A stretch of DNA of 64,000 nucleotides. It comes from Pseudomonadota bacterium. Its GTDB lineage: Bacteria > Pseudomonadota > Gammaproteobacteria > Burkholderiales > REEB80. The position numbers and the translations under genes are program-made. The stretch lies in assembly GCA_028873515.1 (NCBI GenBank), contig JAGWIG010000001.1, positions 109,950-173,949 of the forward strand, written 5' to 3'. Of the stretch, positions 45,725 through 55,687 are shown one piece after another; the stretch's first letter is position 1, and each line of letters opens with the position of its first letter. The notes beneath the pieces are model-generated. The model saw only the letters and a list, made by a program, of their open reading frames with translations. It did not search any database and was not told the DNA's origin.

Positions 45725-46501
45725 TTATCGTTGTAAACGCCTCTCAATGAGATTAATTGCAAGGCAAAGCCCTGTGAGACCATAAAGAACCAAAACGGTT
45801 ACATGTACAATCAAATGGTGCGGATTATGCCCTGCTACCAGCGGGCGGGCCAAATCAATGGCATGGGTTAGTGGAAGTAGGACTGAAATATGCTGTAGAA
45901 GCAAAGGAAGCTGGTTTGTAGGAAAAAATACACCACACAGGAGGGTCATGGGGGTTATGGCCAAGCTGAAATAATACATGAAAAAATCATAATTGGGCGC
46001 GAGTGCGGTAATTATGAGGGCCATACCTGTAAAACACATGCCAATCAATAAAGATAGGGGTATTAACCATAAAAGATTTGGCCCATGGGCGATACCGAGT
46101 ATCAGGATTGCACATAGGATGGCGAGACCTGACAGGCCGCTTTTTGTAATGGACCAGGCGAATTCACCGATGATGATATCATCAAGGGTTAAAGGTGTAT
46201 TTAGGATGGCATCCCAAGTGCGCTGGATTTGCATGCGTGAGAAAGCAGAATATAGGCTTTCAAAAGTTGCAGTGTTCATGGTGGCATAACACATGGTTCC
46301 TGCTGCAAGGAATGCAATATAAGGCATTCCTCCAATTTCCGGCAACAGTCGTCCTAGGCCAAATCCCAAGGCAAGCATGTAAAACATGGGATCGGCCAGA
46401 TTTCCAAGCATTGAGGGAATGGCAAGTTTTCGCCAGACCAGCAGATTACGGCGCCAGATTGGAATAAATCTTAAGCTTGGTCGCGGCAGGCGCATGTTCA
46501 A
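45725..46501 (-). CDS. ABC-2 type transporter permease (NodJ-like)
   Basis: 258 aa, multiple TM; FMYYFSLAITPMTLLCGVFFPTNQLP. Confidence 0.88.
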   Translation of the reverse strand: MNMRLPRPSLRFIPIWRRNLLVWRKLAIPSMLGNLADPMFYMLALGFGLGRLLPEIGGMPYIAFLAAGTMCYATMNTATFESLYSAFSRMQIQRTWDAILNTPLTLDDIIIGEFAWSITKSGLSGLAILCAILILGIAHGPNLLWLIPLSLLIGMCFTGMALIITALAPNYDFFMYYFSLAITPMTLLCGVFFPTNQLPLLLQHISVLLPLTHAIDLARPLVAGHNPHHLIVHVTVLVLYGLTGLCLAINLIERRLQR

Positions 46502-47409
46502 TCCCTTAATTCGCGGCCAGTCAGCTTGATAAATACGTCCTCAAGGTTTGCTGGGCGGTGGAGATAACGAATTTCTGGTTTCGCTGCAAGCAGTTGGATT
46601 AGCGTGTCAGGTGAATGCATGTAACAAAATTGAGTTTCGCCTGCTTCCTCCACTCTTTCACAATATTGTTGATCTGCAAGTAAGGGTCGAATGGATTCAC
46701 TGTTGTTGATGATTTCGATGACATGGGGTTCAATGTGTTCCTGGATGAGGTTTACAGGGGTTCCCTGTGCAATACGCTGACCCTCATCAAGAATGGCTAT
46801 CCGATCACAAAGTCGTTCCGCTTCTTCCATGAAGTGTGTTGTTAGGAGGATCGTTTTGCCTTGCTGTATAAGGTTTCGTAACCGTTGCCAGATCATGTGC
46901 CTTGCCTGTGGATCAAGGCCGGTAGTAGGTTCATCCAAAATGAGAAGGCTGGGATCGTTGATTAAAGAACGAGCAAGGGTCAAACGACGTTTCATTCCGC
47001 CTGAAAGCGTATTGATGGGAGAGTTGGATTTGTGGGAGAGTTCAGCGAATTCTAGCAATGCCGGAATTCTATGATTAAGTGTTTCCTGATTTATTCCGAA
47101 ATAACGCCCATAGACAATCAGGTTTTCTGTAACGGTAAAGTCTGGATCAAGATTGTCAATTTGTGGTACGACTCCAATTTGTGCACGGGAATGGCGGGCT
47201 CTTGCCGGTATAGGTTCACCATTAATCGTGATTTGCCCTGAATCTGCGGTAATTGTTCCCAGCAGTAGACGCAGGGTCGTGGTTTTCCCGGCACCATTAG
47301 GGCCTAGTAACCCAAAACATTCTCCTTTTTCTATGCTTAAATCAAGCCCGTTTACAGCTAGGCTTGTTCCGTATTTCTTGGTTAAGCCGTGAACGGAGAC
47401 AGCTGGCAT
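46498..47409 (-). CDS. ABC transporter ATP-binding protein (NodI-like)
   Basis: 303 aa; GLLGPNGAGKTTTLRLLLG, LSGGMKRRLTLARSLINDPSLLILDEPTTGLDP. Confidence 0.93.
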   Translation of the reverse strand: MPAVSVHGLTKKYGTSLAVNGLDLSIEKGECFGLLGPNGAGKTTTLRLLLGTITADSGQITINGEPIPARARHSRAQIGVVPQIDNLDPDFTVTENLIVYGRYFGINQETLNHRIPALLEFAELSHKSNSPINTLSGGMKRRLTLARSLINDPSLLILDEPTTGLDPQARHMIWQRLRNLIQQGKTILLTTHFMEEAERLCDRIAILDEGQRIAQGTPVNLIQEHIEPHVIEIINNSESIRPLLADQQYCERVEEAGETQFCYMHSPDTLIQLLAAKPEIRYLHRPANLEDVFIKLTGRELRD

Positions 47410-48005
47410 GTCTGAATAAATATTTGCCTTAATGAATCAAGGCTCTGATTGAAGAAATGATCTGCACCTTCTACAAGGTTAACGGGCAGCCCGGACTTGC
47501 CTGCCCAGGCTTTGACCTCTTCTAGTGGAACCAGTAGATCTTTACTGCCATGGATAATGACTGTGTTGGCAGGTACTACTGGAAAATCAAACATATTGAC
47601 AGCGGGCGCGATGAGGATGAGCTTGTCAGCTTTTATTGCCTGGCAGGCTTTGCTTTGTACGAAAGCTCCAAAGGAAAATCCGACCAAAATTAGAGGTAAG
47701 CCTGGCTGAGGGTATTTTTCCTTGATAAATTTGGCAGCAGAAAGAATATCTGCAACTTCACCATTGCCCCCATCAAATTCCCCAGCACTCTCCCCGACCC
47801 CGCGGAAATTGAGCCTTACTGCCACATAACCATGCTCTGTAAGTGTTTTTGCAAGGGTTTCGACTACCTTGTTGTCAAGAGAGCCCCCGTACAGTGAATG
47901 AGGATGGGCAATCAGGGCAAGACCAATGCGAGGTTCCATTGGATCTAGGCCGACTGTTTCAAGGGGGCCACAAGGGCCGGGAATTTTTAGACGGTATTTG
48001 GTCAA
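47382..48005 (-). CDS. Alpha/beta hydrolase
   Basis: 207 aa; AHPHSLYGGSLDNKVV, VGFSFGAFV nucleophile elbow. Confidence 0.9.
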   Translation of the reverse strand: MTKYRLKIPGPCGPLETVGLDPMEPRIGLALIAHPHSLYGGSLDNKVVETLAKTLTEHGYVAVRLNFRGVGESAGEFDGGNGEVADILSAAKFIKEKYPQPGLPLILVGFSFGAFVQSKACQAIKADKLILIAPAVNMFDFPVVPANTVIIHGSKDLLVPLEEVKAWAGKSGLPVNLVEGADHFFNQSLDSLRQIFIQTCQLSPFTA

Positions 48006-48310
48006 ATGATTAATCTTTCAACTATTCGGCCGTTTTGAAGATGTTCCCGGATGATTTCATCAATATCGGCTTCATCTATATAGGTATACCAGATCCCTTC
48101 AGGATAGATCACCATCGTGGGGCCTTCATTACATCGATCAAGGCAGCCAGCATTATTAATTCGTATTTTCCCACGGCCAGAGAGATTTAGTTCCTTAATT
48201 TTCTGTTTAGCGTAATCACGAATTTTGCTGGCACCAAATTGTGCGCAGCAAATTTCGCCATTTTCTCGTTGATTGGTACAGAAAAAAACATGTCGATCGT
48301 AATATTTCAT
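48002..48310 (-). CDS. Thioredoxin-like [2Fe-2S] ferredoxin
   Basis: MKYYDRHVFFCTNQRENGEICCAQFGA...NNAGCLDRCNEGPTMVIYPEGIWY. Confidence 0.92.
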   Translation of the reverse strand: MKYYDRHVFFCTNQRENGEICCAQFGASKIRDYAKQKIKELNLSGRGKIRINNAGCLDRCNEGPTMVIYPEGIWYTYIDEADIDEIIREHLQNGRIVERLII

Positions 48311-48599
48311 GCGCCCATCCAAAAAATTACCCTGTAATTATAGCTCAAAGCTGGCTTCATTCCCAATCCAAAACCTGTTTTGGCTTGATACCAGGCATAA
48401 GATGTTTTATATTATGACATTGATTAATCATGTTATTTATTATGAATAAGCTATAAAATAAGTAAAAGAATACCATAAGGTATGGATAGTTTTCAGTATT
48501 GGTAGCCCCGAAAATGTGTGAGCTGTCATGGCAAAAGCCTCACCCCCCTATTTCATTGGATAAATAAACAGGGGAAACGGGACGGTTTCTGATGCCGGC

Positions 48600-48806
48600 T
48601 TAATCAAGCCGGATTTGGTCCTCGAAATTCAAGGGTTTAGACATGCCTGAAATAGTCAAGGTCATTTTTACGGGCAATGTTTCATTGCCGTGAAGTTTTC
48701 CACTTGCGAGTCCTTCAGCAACAATCTCTTCGATTTGACGTTGAGAATGTACGCCTACTTTTTTAAGAAAGCTGCGGATACTCATATTGAAAGTATCTTC
48801 ATTCAT
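48600..48806 (-). CDS. DUF6494-family small protein
   Basis: 68 aa; MNEDTFNMSIRSFLKKVGVHSQRQIEEIV; ATGA overlap with the pyrC-like gene. Confidence 0.75.
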   Translation of the reverse strand: MNEDTFNMSIRSFLKKVGVHSQRQIEEIVAEGLASGKLHGNETLPVKMTLTISGMSKPLNFEDQIRLD

Positions 48807-50095
48807 GGTAAGCCTCCTTTACAAGTTTCATAAACGACTGAACCTTCCATCAAGGTATACACTACACGTCCTTGCATGTCCATGTCCAGAAAAGGGGTGT
48901 TTTTACTCTGGCTTACCAGGGTGGATGGTGTAACCCGCCATAAAAGTTCAGGGTCGAAAATACATAGGTCGGCAGGCTTGCCAATATTGAGACTGCCTGC
49001 GTCGATCCCGAGTATTTTTGCTGGGGAGCAGGTAATAAGACCAAGGGCATCGACAAGATTACGATTCATCTCTCTCGCCCATTTTAGGGAAAGGGGTAAT
49101 AGAAGTTCAAGACCTGTTGCGCCTGCTTCTGACTGGCTGAATGGGAGAAGCTTGGCATCTTCATCTACGGGGGTATGATCGGAGCAGATGGCGTCGATTT
49201 CACCATTAGCAAGGCTGGCTCGAATGGCATCCCGATCAGTTATGCTGCGAAGTGGTGGAGCAAGGTGAAAATGAGAATTAAAATAGCCGATATCCTGCTC
49301 ACAAAGATGTACGTGCTGAGCGGATACATCACAGGTAATTTGCATGCCCTCATGACGAGCCATATTTACCATTTTTATGCCTGAAGCGGTGGACAGGCGA
49401 CAGATATGCAGGCGTACACCTGTTTCACGTGCCAGGCTGATAATCGTTGAAAGTGCAATGGTTTCAGACAAAGGTGGGATGGCGGGCAATCCAAGTCTGG
49501 TTGCGATTTCGCCATCATGCACTACGCCGTCACTTCCAATATGGGCATCTTGGGGGCGGAGCCAGACAGTAAAATTGAAAGTTGCCGCATACTGCATTGC
49601 CCGGTACAGAACCTGATTATTGGTGAACGCTGCATCGGCGTGAGAGAATGCAATACACCCTGCATCGGTAAGTTCGGCCATTTCAGTCAGGGTTTGACCT
49701 TTTAGTCCCATGGTCAAGGCACCAATAGGATAAACATGTGCCTGGTTAAGCGTTCTTGCCCGATGCTTGAGCATTTCTACCAGTCCTGGCTCATCAAGTA
49801 CGGGGTCGGTATCGGGTGGGCAAGCCATACTGGTGACCCCGCCAGCTACTGCAGCACACATTTCACTTTCCAGCGTGGCTTTGTATTCATAGCCCGGCTC
49901 CCTCAGTCTTGCGGAAAGATCTATTAGTCCAGGACAGACAACGTAACCTGAAGCGTCAATAAGGCGTTGTGGGTTGAATCCTGCCGGAGGGCTTCCTATG
50001 GCTGAAATTTTACCATCGCAGATATATAGATCGTTGACCGCGTCGTAGTTATTCACTGGATCTATGACGCGACCTTTTGCAATCTTGATGTGCAT
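48803..50095 (-). CDS. Dihydroorotase-like protein (probably non-catalytic PyrC'/PyrX)
   Basis: 430 aa DHOase fold, but the DxHxH metal site reads GLIDLSARLREPG and a further site reads HICRLST; ICSDHTP retained; directly after pyrB. Confidence 0.9.
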   Translation of the reverse strand: MHIKIAKGRVIDPVNNYDAVNDLYICDGKISAIGSPPAGFNPQRLIDASGYVVCPGLIDLSARLREPGYEYKATLESEMCAAVAGGVTSMACPPDTDPVLDEPGLVEMLKHRARTLNQAHVYPIGALTMGLKGQTLTEMAELTDAGCIAFSHADAAFTNNQVLYRAMQYAATFNFTVWLRPQDAHIGSDGVVHDGEIATRLGLPAIPPLSETIALSTIISLARETGVRLHICRLSTASGIKMVNMARHEGMQITCDVSAQHVHLCEQDIGYFNSHFHLAPPLRSITDRDAIRASLANGEIDAICSDHTPVDEDAKLLPFSQSEAGATGLELLLPLSLKWAREMNRNLVDALGLITCSPAKILGIDAGSLNIGKPADLCIFDPELLWRVTPSTLVSQSKNTPFLDMDMQGRVVYTLMEGSVVYETCKGGLP

Positions 50096-51048
50096 TAACT
50101 TTCTCTCATTAGTATCGACATGACTGCCATACGTACCGCTATGCCGAATGTAACTTGTGCCAGAATGACCGAATTTGGGCCGTCTGCTACAGCCGAATCA
50201 ATTTCTACGCCACGATTCATCGGCCCTGGGTGCATAACCAGAGCATCAGGGTTGGCGAGAAGAAGTCTTTCCGGAGTCAATCCATAGGATTTGAAATATT
50301 CTTGTGGACTGGGCAAAAGAGAACCGCTCATACGCTCATTCTGCAGACGAAGGATGATAATAACGTCAACATCACGCAATCCCTGCTCCATGTCATGGAA
50401 TACACGGACTCCCAGTTGTTCAGCATTTGTAGGAAGGAGGGTATTGGGCCCGATGACCCTTACTTCAGCAACACCAATTGTATTTAGAGCCAGAATGTCA
50501 GAACGTGCCACGCGCGAATGGAGGATGTCTCCAACAATGGCTATCCGTAGTTTTGTAAAATCAGAGCGAAAATGCCGTATAGTGAATAAATCTAAAAGTG
50601 CCTGGGTTGGATGGGCATGACGCCCATCACCAGCATTGATTACTTTTATGTGGGGGGCGATATGCTGTGCAATGAGATGAACCGCTCCACTTTCGTTATG
50701 TCGGATTACAAACATTGATGCCTGCATGGCTACCAGGTTGTTGACTGTATCTAGTAGGGTCTCCCCCTTCGACAGGCTTGATGTGTTGATGTTTAGGTTT
50801 ACGACATCAGCTGAAAGCCGTTTTGCGGCGATTTCAAAGGTGGTGCGTGTCCGTGTGCTGTTTTCGAAAAAAAGATTGAAGATGGTTTTTCCAGAAAGGA
50901 GAGGCACTTTCTGGATTTCATGGGTTTCCGGATTGATATAAACTTTTGCAGTATCCAGGATTTCAAGAATGACATGTCGTGGAAGGCCATCTATGGTCAA
51001 TAAGTGCTGTAGCTTGCCATTTGCGGTCAGTTGAAGATTAGTATGCAT
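50095..51048 (-). CDS. pyrB: Aspartate carbamoyltransferase catalytic subunit
   Basis: 317 aa; [31 protein letters not shown]. Confidence 0.97.
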   Translation of the reverse strand: MHTNLQLTANGKLQHLLTIDGLPRHVILEILDTAKVYINPETHEIQKVPLLSGKTIFNLFFENSTRTRTTFEIAAKRLSADVVNLNINTSSLSKGETLLDTVNNLVAMQASMFVIRHNESGAVHLIAQHIAPHIKVINAGDGRHAHPTQALLDLFTIRHFRSDFTKLRIAIVGDILHSRVARSDILALNTIGVAEVRVIGPNTLLPTNAEQLGVRVFHDMEQGLRDVDVIIILRLQNERMSGSLLPSPQEYFKSYGLTPERLLLANPDALVMHPGPMNRGVEIDSAVADGPNSVILAQVTFGIAVRMAVMSILMRES

Positions 51049-51114
51049 TGTTTGCAGCCCTGGCCGGTTAGTTCATGCCACCCTGGAGGCGGTTTTTCCG
51101 ATTATACATGTCAC

Positions 51115-51561
51115 TCAGGATTTATGCTCTTGAAGATGGTCAAAAAACCCCTGTAGGATAAGTTGGGCAGCAGCCTGATCGACGACATTTCTGTGCCTAG
51201 TTCCAAATATGCCTTCCTTGTGCAATATGCTGGCAGCCTCTACCGAAGTGAATTCTTCATTTTCGAGATGGAAAGGCAAGTTGAAGCGGCCATTGAGTTG
51301 GTTAGCAAATTTTTTGGCTTTGTTTGCTATTTCATGTTCTCCTCCATTGTTGTGGGCAGGAAGCCCGACCACAAAAAGTACCGGCTGCCATTGTTTTACA
51401 AGTGTTTCAATGGCTTCAAAACGAGCCTTACGCTGGATGGAAACAATAGTGGTAATAGGGTGCGCAATTTTTGTATCTAGATCGCCGATTGCGACACCGA
51501 TCCGTTTTTCACCAAAATCAAAACAAAGAACACAACCCTGTTCAGGAATGGTTTTAGCCAT
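51115..51561 (-). CDS. ruvX: Putative pre-16S rRNA nuclease (YqgF)
   Basis: FDFGEKRIGVAIGD, VVGLPAHNNG; overlaps yqgE as in many proteobacteria. Start at ATG 51561. Confidence 0.94.
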   Translation of the reverse strand: MAKTIPEQGCVLCFDFGEKRIGVAIGDLDTKIAHPITTIVSIQRKARFEAIETLVKQWQPVLFVVGLPAHNNGGEHEIANKAKKFANQLNGRFNLPFHLENEEFTSVEAASILHKEGIFGTRHRNVVDQAAAQLILQGFFDHLQEHKS

Positions 51562-52117
51562 GCCCCGCTTCTTCTGCAAGACTTCCCGGATCAATGCCAA
51601 GATGATTCATGGCAGCCTTAAATCGTGCTTCTACCGGTAAATCAAAGATAATGCTGGGTAGGGCCTGGACACTTAGCCATGTATTTTCAGCAAGTTCCTG
51701 TTCCAGTTGACCGGCACCCCAGCCGCTAAACCCCAAGCTGACGAGGAACTGTCCATTGAAGGAATCTTGCGCGATATCGTTGAGAATATCCTGAGAGGAT
51801 GTAAGTGCCATTTCATCCCCGATTTTTAATGTGGCAGTCCAGTTTCCGACTGGCCGGTGCAGCACATATCCATGATCCATATTGACCGGGCCTCCAAGGA
51901 AGACAGGCCGATTAACGAGATTTGGGTTAATGTTAATTTGCCCTGCATGCTCGAGCAGGACTTTCAGGGTTATCTCAAGAGGACGGTTAATCATGATTCC
52001 TAAGGCACCTTGTTCACTGTGATCACAAAGATAGACGAGTGAACGGCCAAACATAGGGTCATTTGCCATTCCAGGCATGCTGATGAGAAAGTGATTGGTC
52101 AAGTTAGTATTGAGCAT
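51554..52117 (-). CDS. YqgE/AlgH-family protein
   Basis: 187 aa; HFLISMPGMANDPMFGRSLVYLCDHSEQGALGIMINRP. Confidence 0.95.
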   Translation of the reverse strand: MLNTNLTNHFLISMPGMANDPMFGRSLVYLCDHSEQGALGIMINRPLEITLKVLLEHAGQININPNLVNRPVFLGGPVNMDHGYVLHRPVGNWTATLKIGDEMALTSSQDILNDIAQDSFNGQFLVSLGFSGWGAGQLEQELAENTWLSVQALPSIIFDLPVEARFKAAMNHLGIDPGSLAEEAGHG

Positions 52118-52179
52118 AGGTTTATCGTAAATCGATTTGTGTAATCAATCCAGTTATCTGTTAGGCAGCCATGGAAAAA

Positions 52180-53067
52180 TTATTCACTTTTTACACTGTC
52201 GCTCCGGGTGAAGATGTAAGTGCGTGTAATGCTTAATATGTCTGTATCTTTGCGAATATCAGGAGGAAATGGAGGGAAGGGAACGGCCATCCTGACAATT
52301 TCTTTAGCCGCCGAATCCAGCAAGGCATTTCCTGATGAGCGGTTGATGGTAATACCATCGAGTTTTCCATCTGCAAGAATGGATACAGTCATTTCAAGGC
52401 TACCATGCAACCCAAGCGCACGGATATTCTGTGGGTAATTGAGATTGCCAATTCGTTCAACTCGCCTACGCCAGTGTTCAACATAAAGGGCAAACCTGTA
52501 TTCACTTGTTCGCGCTCCTATGAATTTTCTGCGGGGGCGTTTTTCATAGGCAGATACCTCTTTGCTGATTTTTGCTTCAAGACTTCTTATTTTTATGGCC
52601 CTAGAAGTTGCCGCCTGATGGTCTCCCAAGGCTAGATTACTCTGGTTCTTGATTCCTGATGGCCCGATGATTCTATAACCATCAGGTTTTGTTGTTGCCA
52701 GCAAGGTTTTAAGTTTTGCTTCAAGCTGTCGTTCTTCTGCCTGTTTTTGTTGCAAGCTTTCATAAGATTTTGAATGTGTTGCAATAAAAGGGCTTTTAGC
52801 CATCAATTTGGCATCAGTATTTCCCCCTCCTTCCAGATTGGCTTGGGCCAAGGCTTTTGCATGATAAGGTTTTTGACCTGACTTGCTATTTACGAGAATG
52901 ATCTCAAGAGGTGGGCTTAAGTTTTTTTTCATTACTGGAACTTGAAGATGCATGCCGATGCCCATGATTATGAGTGCATGGAAAGTCAATGAAACATAGA
53001 GCCAGGTTCGAAACCTTCGATCCAGTCCTGGGGGTGTCGTCAACCGGGCTGCATAACTTGGAAACAT
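52180..53067 (-). CDS. TonB-family energy transducer
   Basis: 295 aa; N-terminal TM, C-terminal NYPQNIRALGLHGSLEMTVSILADGKLDGITINRSSGNALLDSAA. Confidence 0.85.
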   Translation of the reverse strand: MFPSYAARLTTPPGLDRRFRTWLYVSLTFHALIIMGIGMHLQVPVMKKNLSPPLEIILVNSKSGQKPYHAKALAQANLEGGGNTDAKLMAKSPFIATHSKSYESLQQKQAEERQLEAKLKTLLATTKPDGYRIIGPSGIKNQSNLALGDHQAATSRAIKIRSLEAKISKEVSAYEKRPRRKFIGARTSEYRFALYVEHWRRRVERIGNLNYPQNIRALGLHGSLEMTVSILADGKLDGITINRSSGNALLDSAAKEIVRMAVPFPPFPPDIRKDTDILSITRTYIFTRSDSVKSE

Positions 53068-53179
53068 TAATTTATCGGGAAGCCCTGTTCATGTATGTTC
53101 AGGATGCCCCTTTGATTGGGCATGATTCTGACTAGATGTTAATCTTATTTTGAACCAAGATAGGGTCTTCGTCGAGTTT

Positions 53180-54988
53180 TTATGCCAGATTGGCCTGTAA
53201 CGTAAGTTCCAGAAGATCGATGTTTCCTAGTTTTAATGATATGGTTTGGCCTGTCATTGCATCGGTAACCCCTGGAATTTTTAAAATAAGCGGCAGATTA
53301 TCAAGGCGGACGAGACCTTCCTTGATAACGGTACCTGTAACTTGATCAAGGTGTTCCTGAAGTAGGTAACGTAGGCACCAGAATCTTTCCATATGTTTCT
53401 GGAACTGGGCATAGGCATCATAAGTCTGTTCAAAATCATGTAGAATTGAAAACAGTTCTTCAGAATCCTTTTCAAGTTTTTTTGGCAGATATCCAAAGAG
53501 GCCCATTAGTTGTCTTTGGTTAAAAAAATCTGCGTAACGGCGCAATGGTGAAGTTGCCCAGATGTAATGTCCTACACCGAGACCCTGGTGAGGAGCAGGA
53601 TGGGTAGACATACGGACCTTACCATTTTTTTGACCTCGGAATATTCCGGCAACACCTGTTGTTGCCAGATTTTCAGCCCAGGTGGAATTGGCGAGAATCA
53701 TAAGTTCGGACACGATTCGATCTATGGGTGTGCCCCGTTCCCGTCGAGTAATCTTGACCTGGTTATTTTCAATCTGGAAATTATAGTCTATAAAGTGAGA
53801 CTGCTGTCCTGCTGCGTTTCTCTTTTCTTTCAGCTTGATGGTCAATTGATTGAGGATTTTCAGTGCGTTGCCAAAAGGATGGCTGAGGAGAGCTTCGTTG
53901 TCGAATTCAAATAGTGGATCGAGAGCTTCAATATCAAGGTTGGCGACTATGGGTACAAGATTTAGAACGGTTCTGGATTCTGTGATTTCACCTTCTGATG
54001 TAAAGTTAAAATATAGCGACAGCGCCGGGCGAGCCGTGTTCTCATCCAGTGAGAAACAGACCACTGCCTCAGGAGGTAGCATGGTAATTTTTTTTCCTGG
54101 AATATAGACTGTAGAGAGTCTCTGTCGTGCCGTTATCTCCCAACTGCAATTGATAGGCATGAGTGCTGGTGCGGCAATGTGAATTCCTATCTGCCATCCG
54201 GATTCAATGGAGGTGACTGAGAAAGCATCATCGATTTCGGTTGTGGCTGCGTCATCGATACTAAAAGCCGAAACGGGTGCGGTTGGAAGATCAATTTCAA
54301 TCTTTACATCTTGTGGCTTATGATTTGGTCCGTTCGGAAAAAATTCCCATAAAAAACGATTCAGGTGCCAGTCATATTCTGATGGAATGGCCCCGCAATG
54401 TTTAAATAGGTCTACGGTGGTAATTCCAAGGCTCTGCGCAGCTTGTTCAATTGCCTTGAATTCGGGAGAGGTTTTGTCAGGGGAAAACATTAATTTGTTG
54501 AGCTGGAGCAAGAATTCTGAGGGCAATTCACCAGCAGTAAGTGTCTCGGTGTAGCTTTTGATGGTCTCGGCAACCAGTCGCCGACGTTCCTGTGCAGCAA
54601 GAGCACTTTGTAGGGCTGCAGGGGTAGCGGGTTTGAACCGTCCGTGCCCTTTTTTATAGAAGTGGATGGGTGCGTTATAAAGGGAAATCAGAATTGCGCA
54701 GGCTGTGACCGGGTCAGCGGGCTTGCCGGCATATTCTTGAGCAAGTTCGGTAAAACTGAATTCATCTGGGCCCGCGCATTCCCATAGAAAATCAATATCG
54801 ATGTCTTTTGCAAGGTTTTGTGCCTGCTCGAGTAATTGGCCTGGTTCTGGTGTTTCGAATTTCAGTAGAACCTGTGATAACTTGATTTTGCTCCGTTTTC
54901 CATGGGGTAACTCGACCTGAAGGGAAGCATTGTTATCAGTAAGGATTTTTGCGGTTTTTATACCATCTTCTTCAAATAAAATATTCAT
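53180..54988 (-). CDS. RNB-domain (RNase II-type) exoribonuclease
   Basis: 602 aa; FSIDDAATTEIDDAFSV catalytic block, WATSPLRRYADFFNQRQL. Confidence 0.92.
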   Translation of the reverse strand: MNILFEEDGIKTAKILTDNNASLQVELPHGKRSKIKLSQVLLKFETPEPGQLLEQAQNLAKDIDIDFLWECAGPDEFSFTELAQEYAGKPADPVTACAILISLYNAPIHFYKKGHGRFKPATPAALQSALAAQERRRLVAETIKSYTETLTAGELPSEFLLQLNKLMFSPDKTSPEFKAIEQAAQSLGITTVDLFKHCGAIPSEYDWHLNRFLWEFFPNGPNHKPQDVKIEIDLPTAPVSAFSIDDAATTEIDDAFSVTSIESGWQIGIHIAAPALMPINCSWEITARQRLSTVYIPGKKITMLPPEAVVCFSLDENTARPALSLYFNFTSEGEITESRTVLNLVPIVANLDIEALDPLFEFDNEALLSHPFGNALKILNQLTIKLKEKRNAAGQQSHFIDYNFQIENNQVKITRRERGTPIDRIVSELMILANSTWAENLATTGVAGIFRGQKNGKVRMSTHPAPHQGLGVGHYIWATSPLRRYADFFNQRQLMGLFGYLPKKLEKDSEELFSILHDFEQTYDAYAQFQKHMERFWCLRYLLQEHLDQVTGTVIKEGLVRLDNLPLILKIPGVTDAMTGQTISLKLGNIDLLELTLQANLA

Positions 54989-55023
54989 AAAACATTCAGT
55001 GTGTTAATGAAGGTAGTTAATAG

Positions 55024-55593
55024 CTAGTCATTTCGCATTAATCCCGCAAAGGCCAGGATGTCCGGCAGGCATTGTTTGAAACGGGTAAAGCTATGCCTGC
55101 CCCCAGGGAATATTTTTTGCTCAGTTCCTGCATAATGCCTAACGGCATCCTGCCAGGCTAATACCTCATCTCCTTTCTCGACAAGCAGTAGATAATTGGA
55201 TAGGCGAAAAACCGGTATATCAAGGGCTGAGAGGCTATCAAGATGGGCTTGAGTCAGTATCCATTCGTTTCCGGTATATAGATTGTGCTGCGGTCCAAGC
55301 AGCGAATTAAATCGTTCTGCAGGGCAAACGACTGGGTTGATAAGCACTGCGCGAAGATTGTACCTTTCTGCAAGCCAGGTTGCATAATACCCTCCAAGGG
55401 AACTGCCAATCAGGGTTGCTGGTCCAATCTTGTGCAGCAATAATTCAATATCCTGTATTGCTGCTGCAGGATCTGGTGGAAGCGCCGGACAGTGATACAA
55501 CTGGGCAAGCCCAAGCTGTTTCATGAAGGCATGAAGCTGTTGTGCTTTAATTGAATCCGGTGAGCTATTGAAACCATGCAAATAGATAATCAT
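55024..55593 (-). CDS. YqiA/YcfP-family esterase
   Basis: 189 aa; IIYLHGFNSSPDSIKAQ, LIGSSLGGYYATWLAERY. Confidence 0.92.
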   Translation of the reverse strand: MIIYLHGFNSSPDSIKAQQLHAFMKQLGLAQLYHCPALPPDPAAAIQDIELLLHKIGPATLIGSSLGGYYATWLAERYNLRAVLINPVVCPAERFNSLLGPQHNLYTGNEWILTQAHLDSLSALDIPVFRLSNYLLLVEKGDEVLAWQDAVRHYAGTEQKIFPGGRHSFTRFKQCLPDILAFAGLMRND

Positions 55594-55687
55594 GGTATTT
55601 GCGCATTTATAAGATGACTTAGTCGCGCTTTACCCATCAAATTCGAAGAGCATAGCATACCATTTGGGATGCTGCGAGCTAGAAGGT

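Noticed and set aside
45725-48310. Ferredoxin-hydrolase-NodI/NodJ-like cluster as a candidate novel system
   Set aside because: Tightly overlapping operon, but all members are familiar families and similar neighbours occur in related bacteria; no evidence of a new function from sequence alone.
55654-55673. Imperfect hairpin AGCATACCATTTGGGATGCT downstream of mpl
   Set aside because: Internal mismatch, small loop and no T-run on the mpl strand; not convincing as a terminator.
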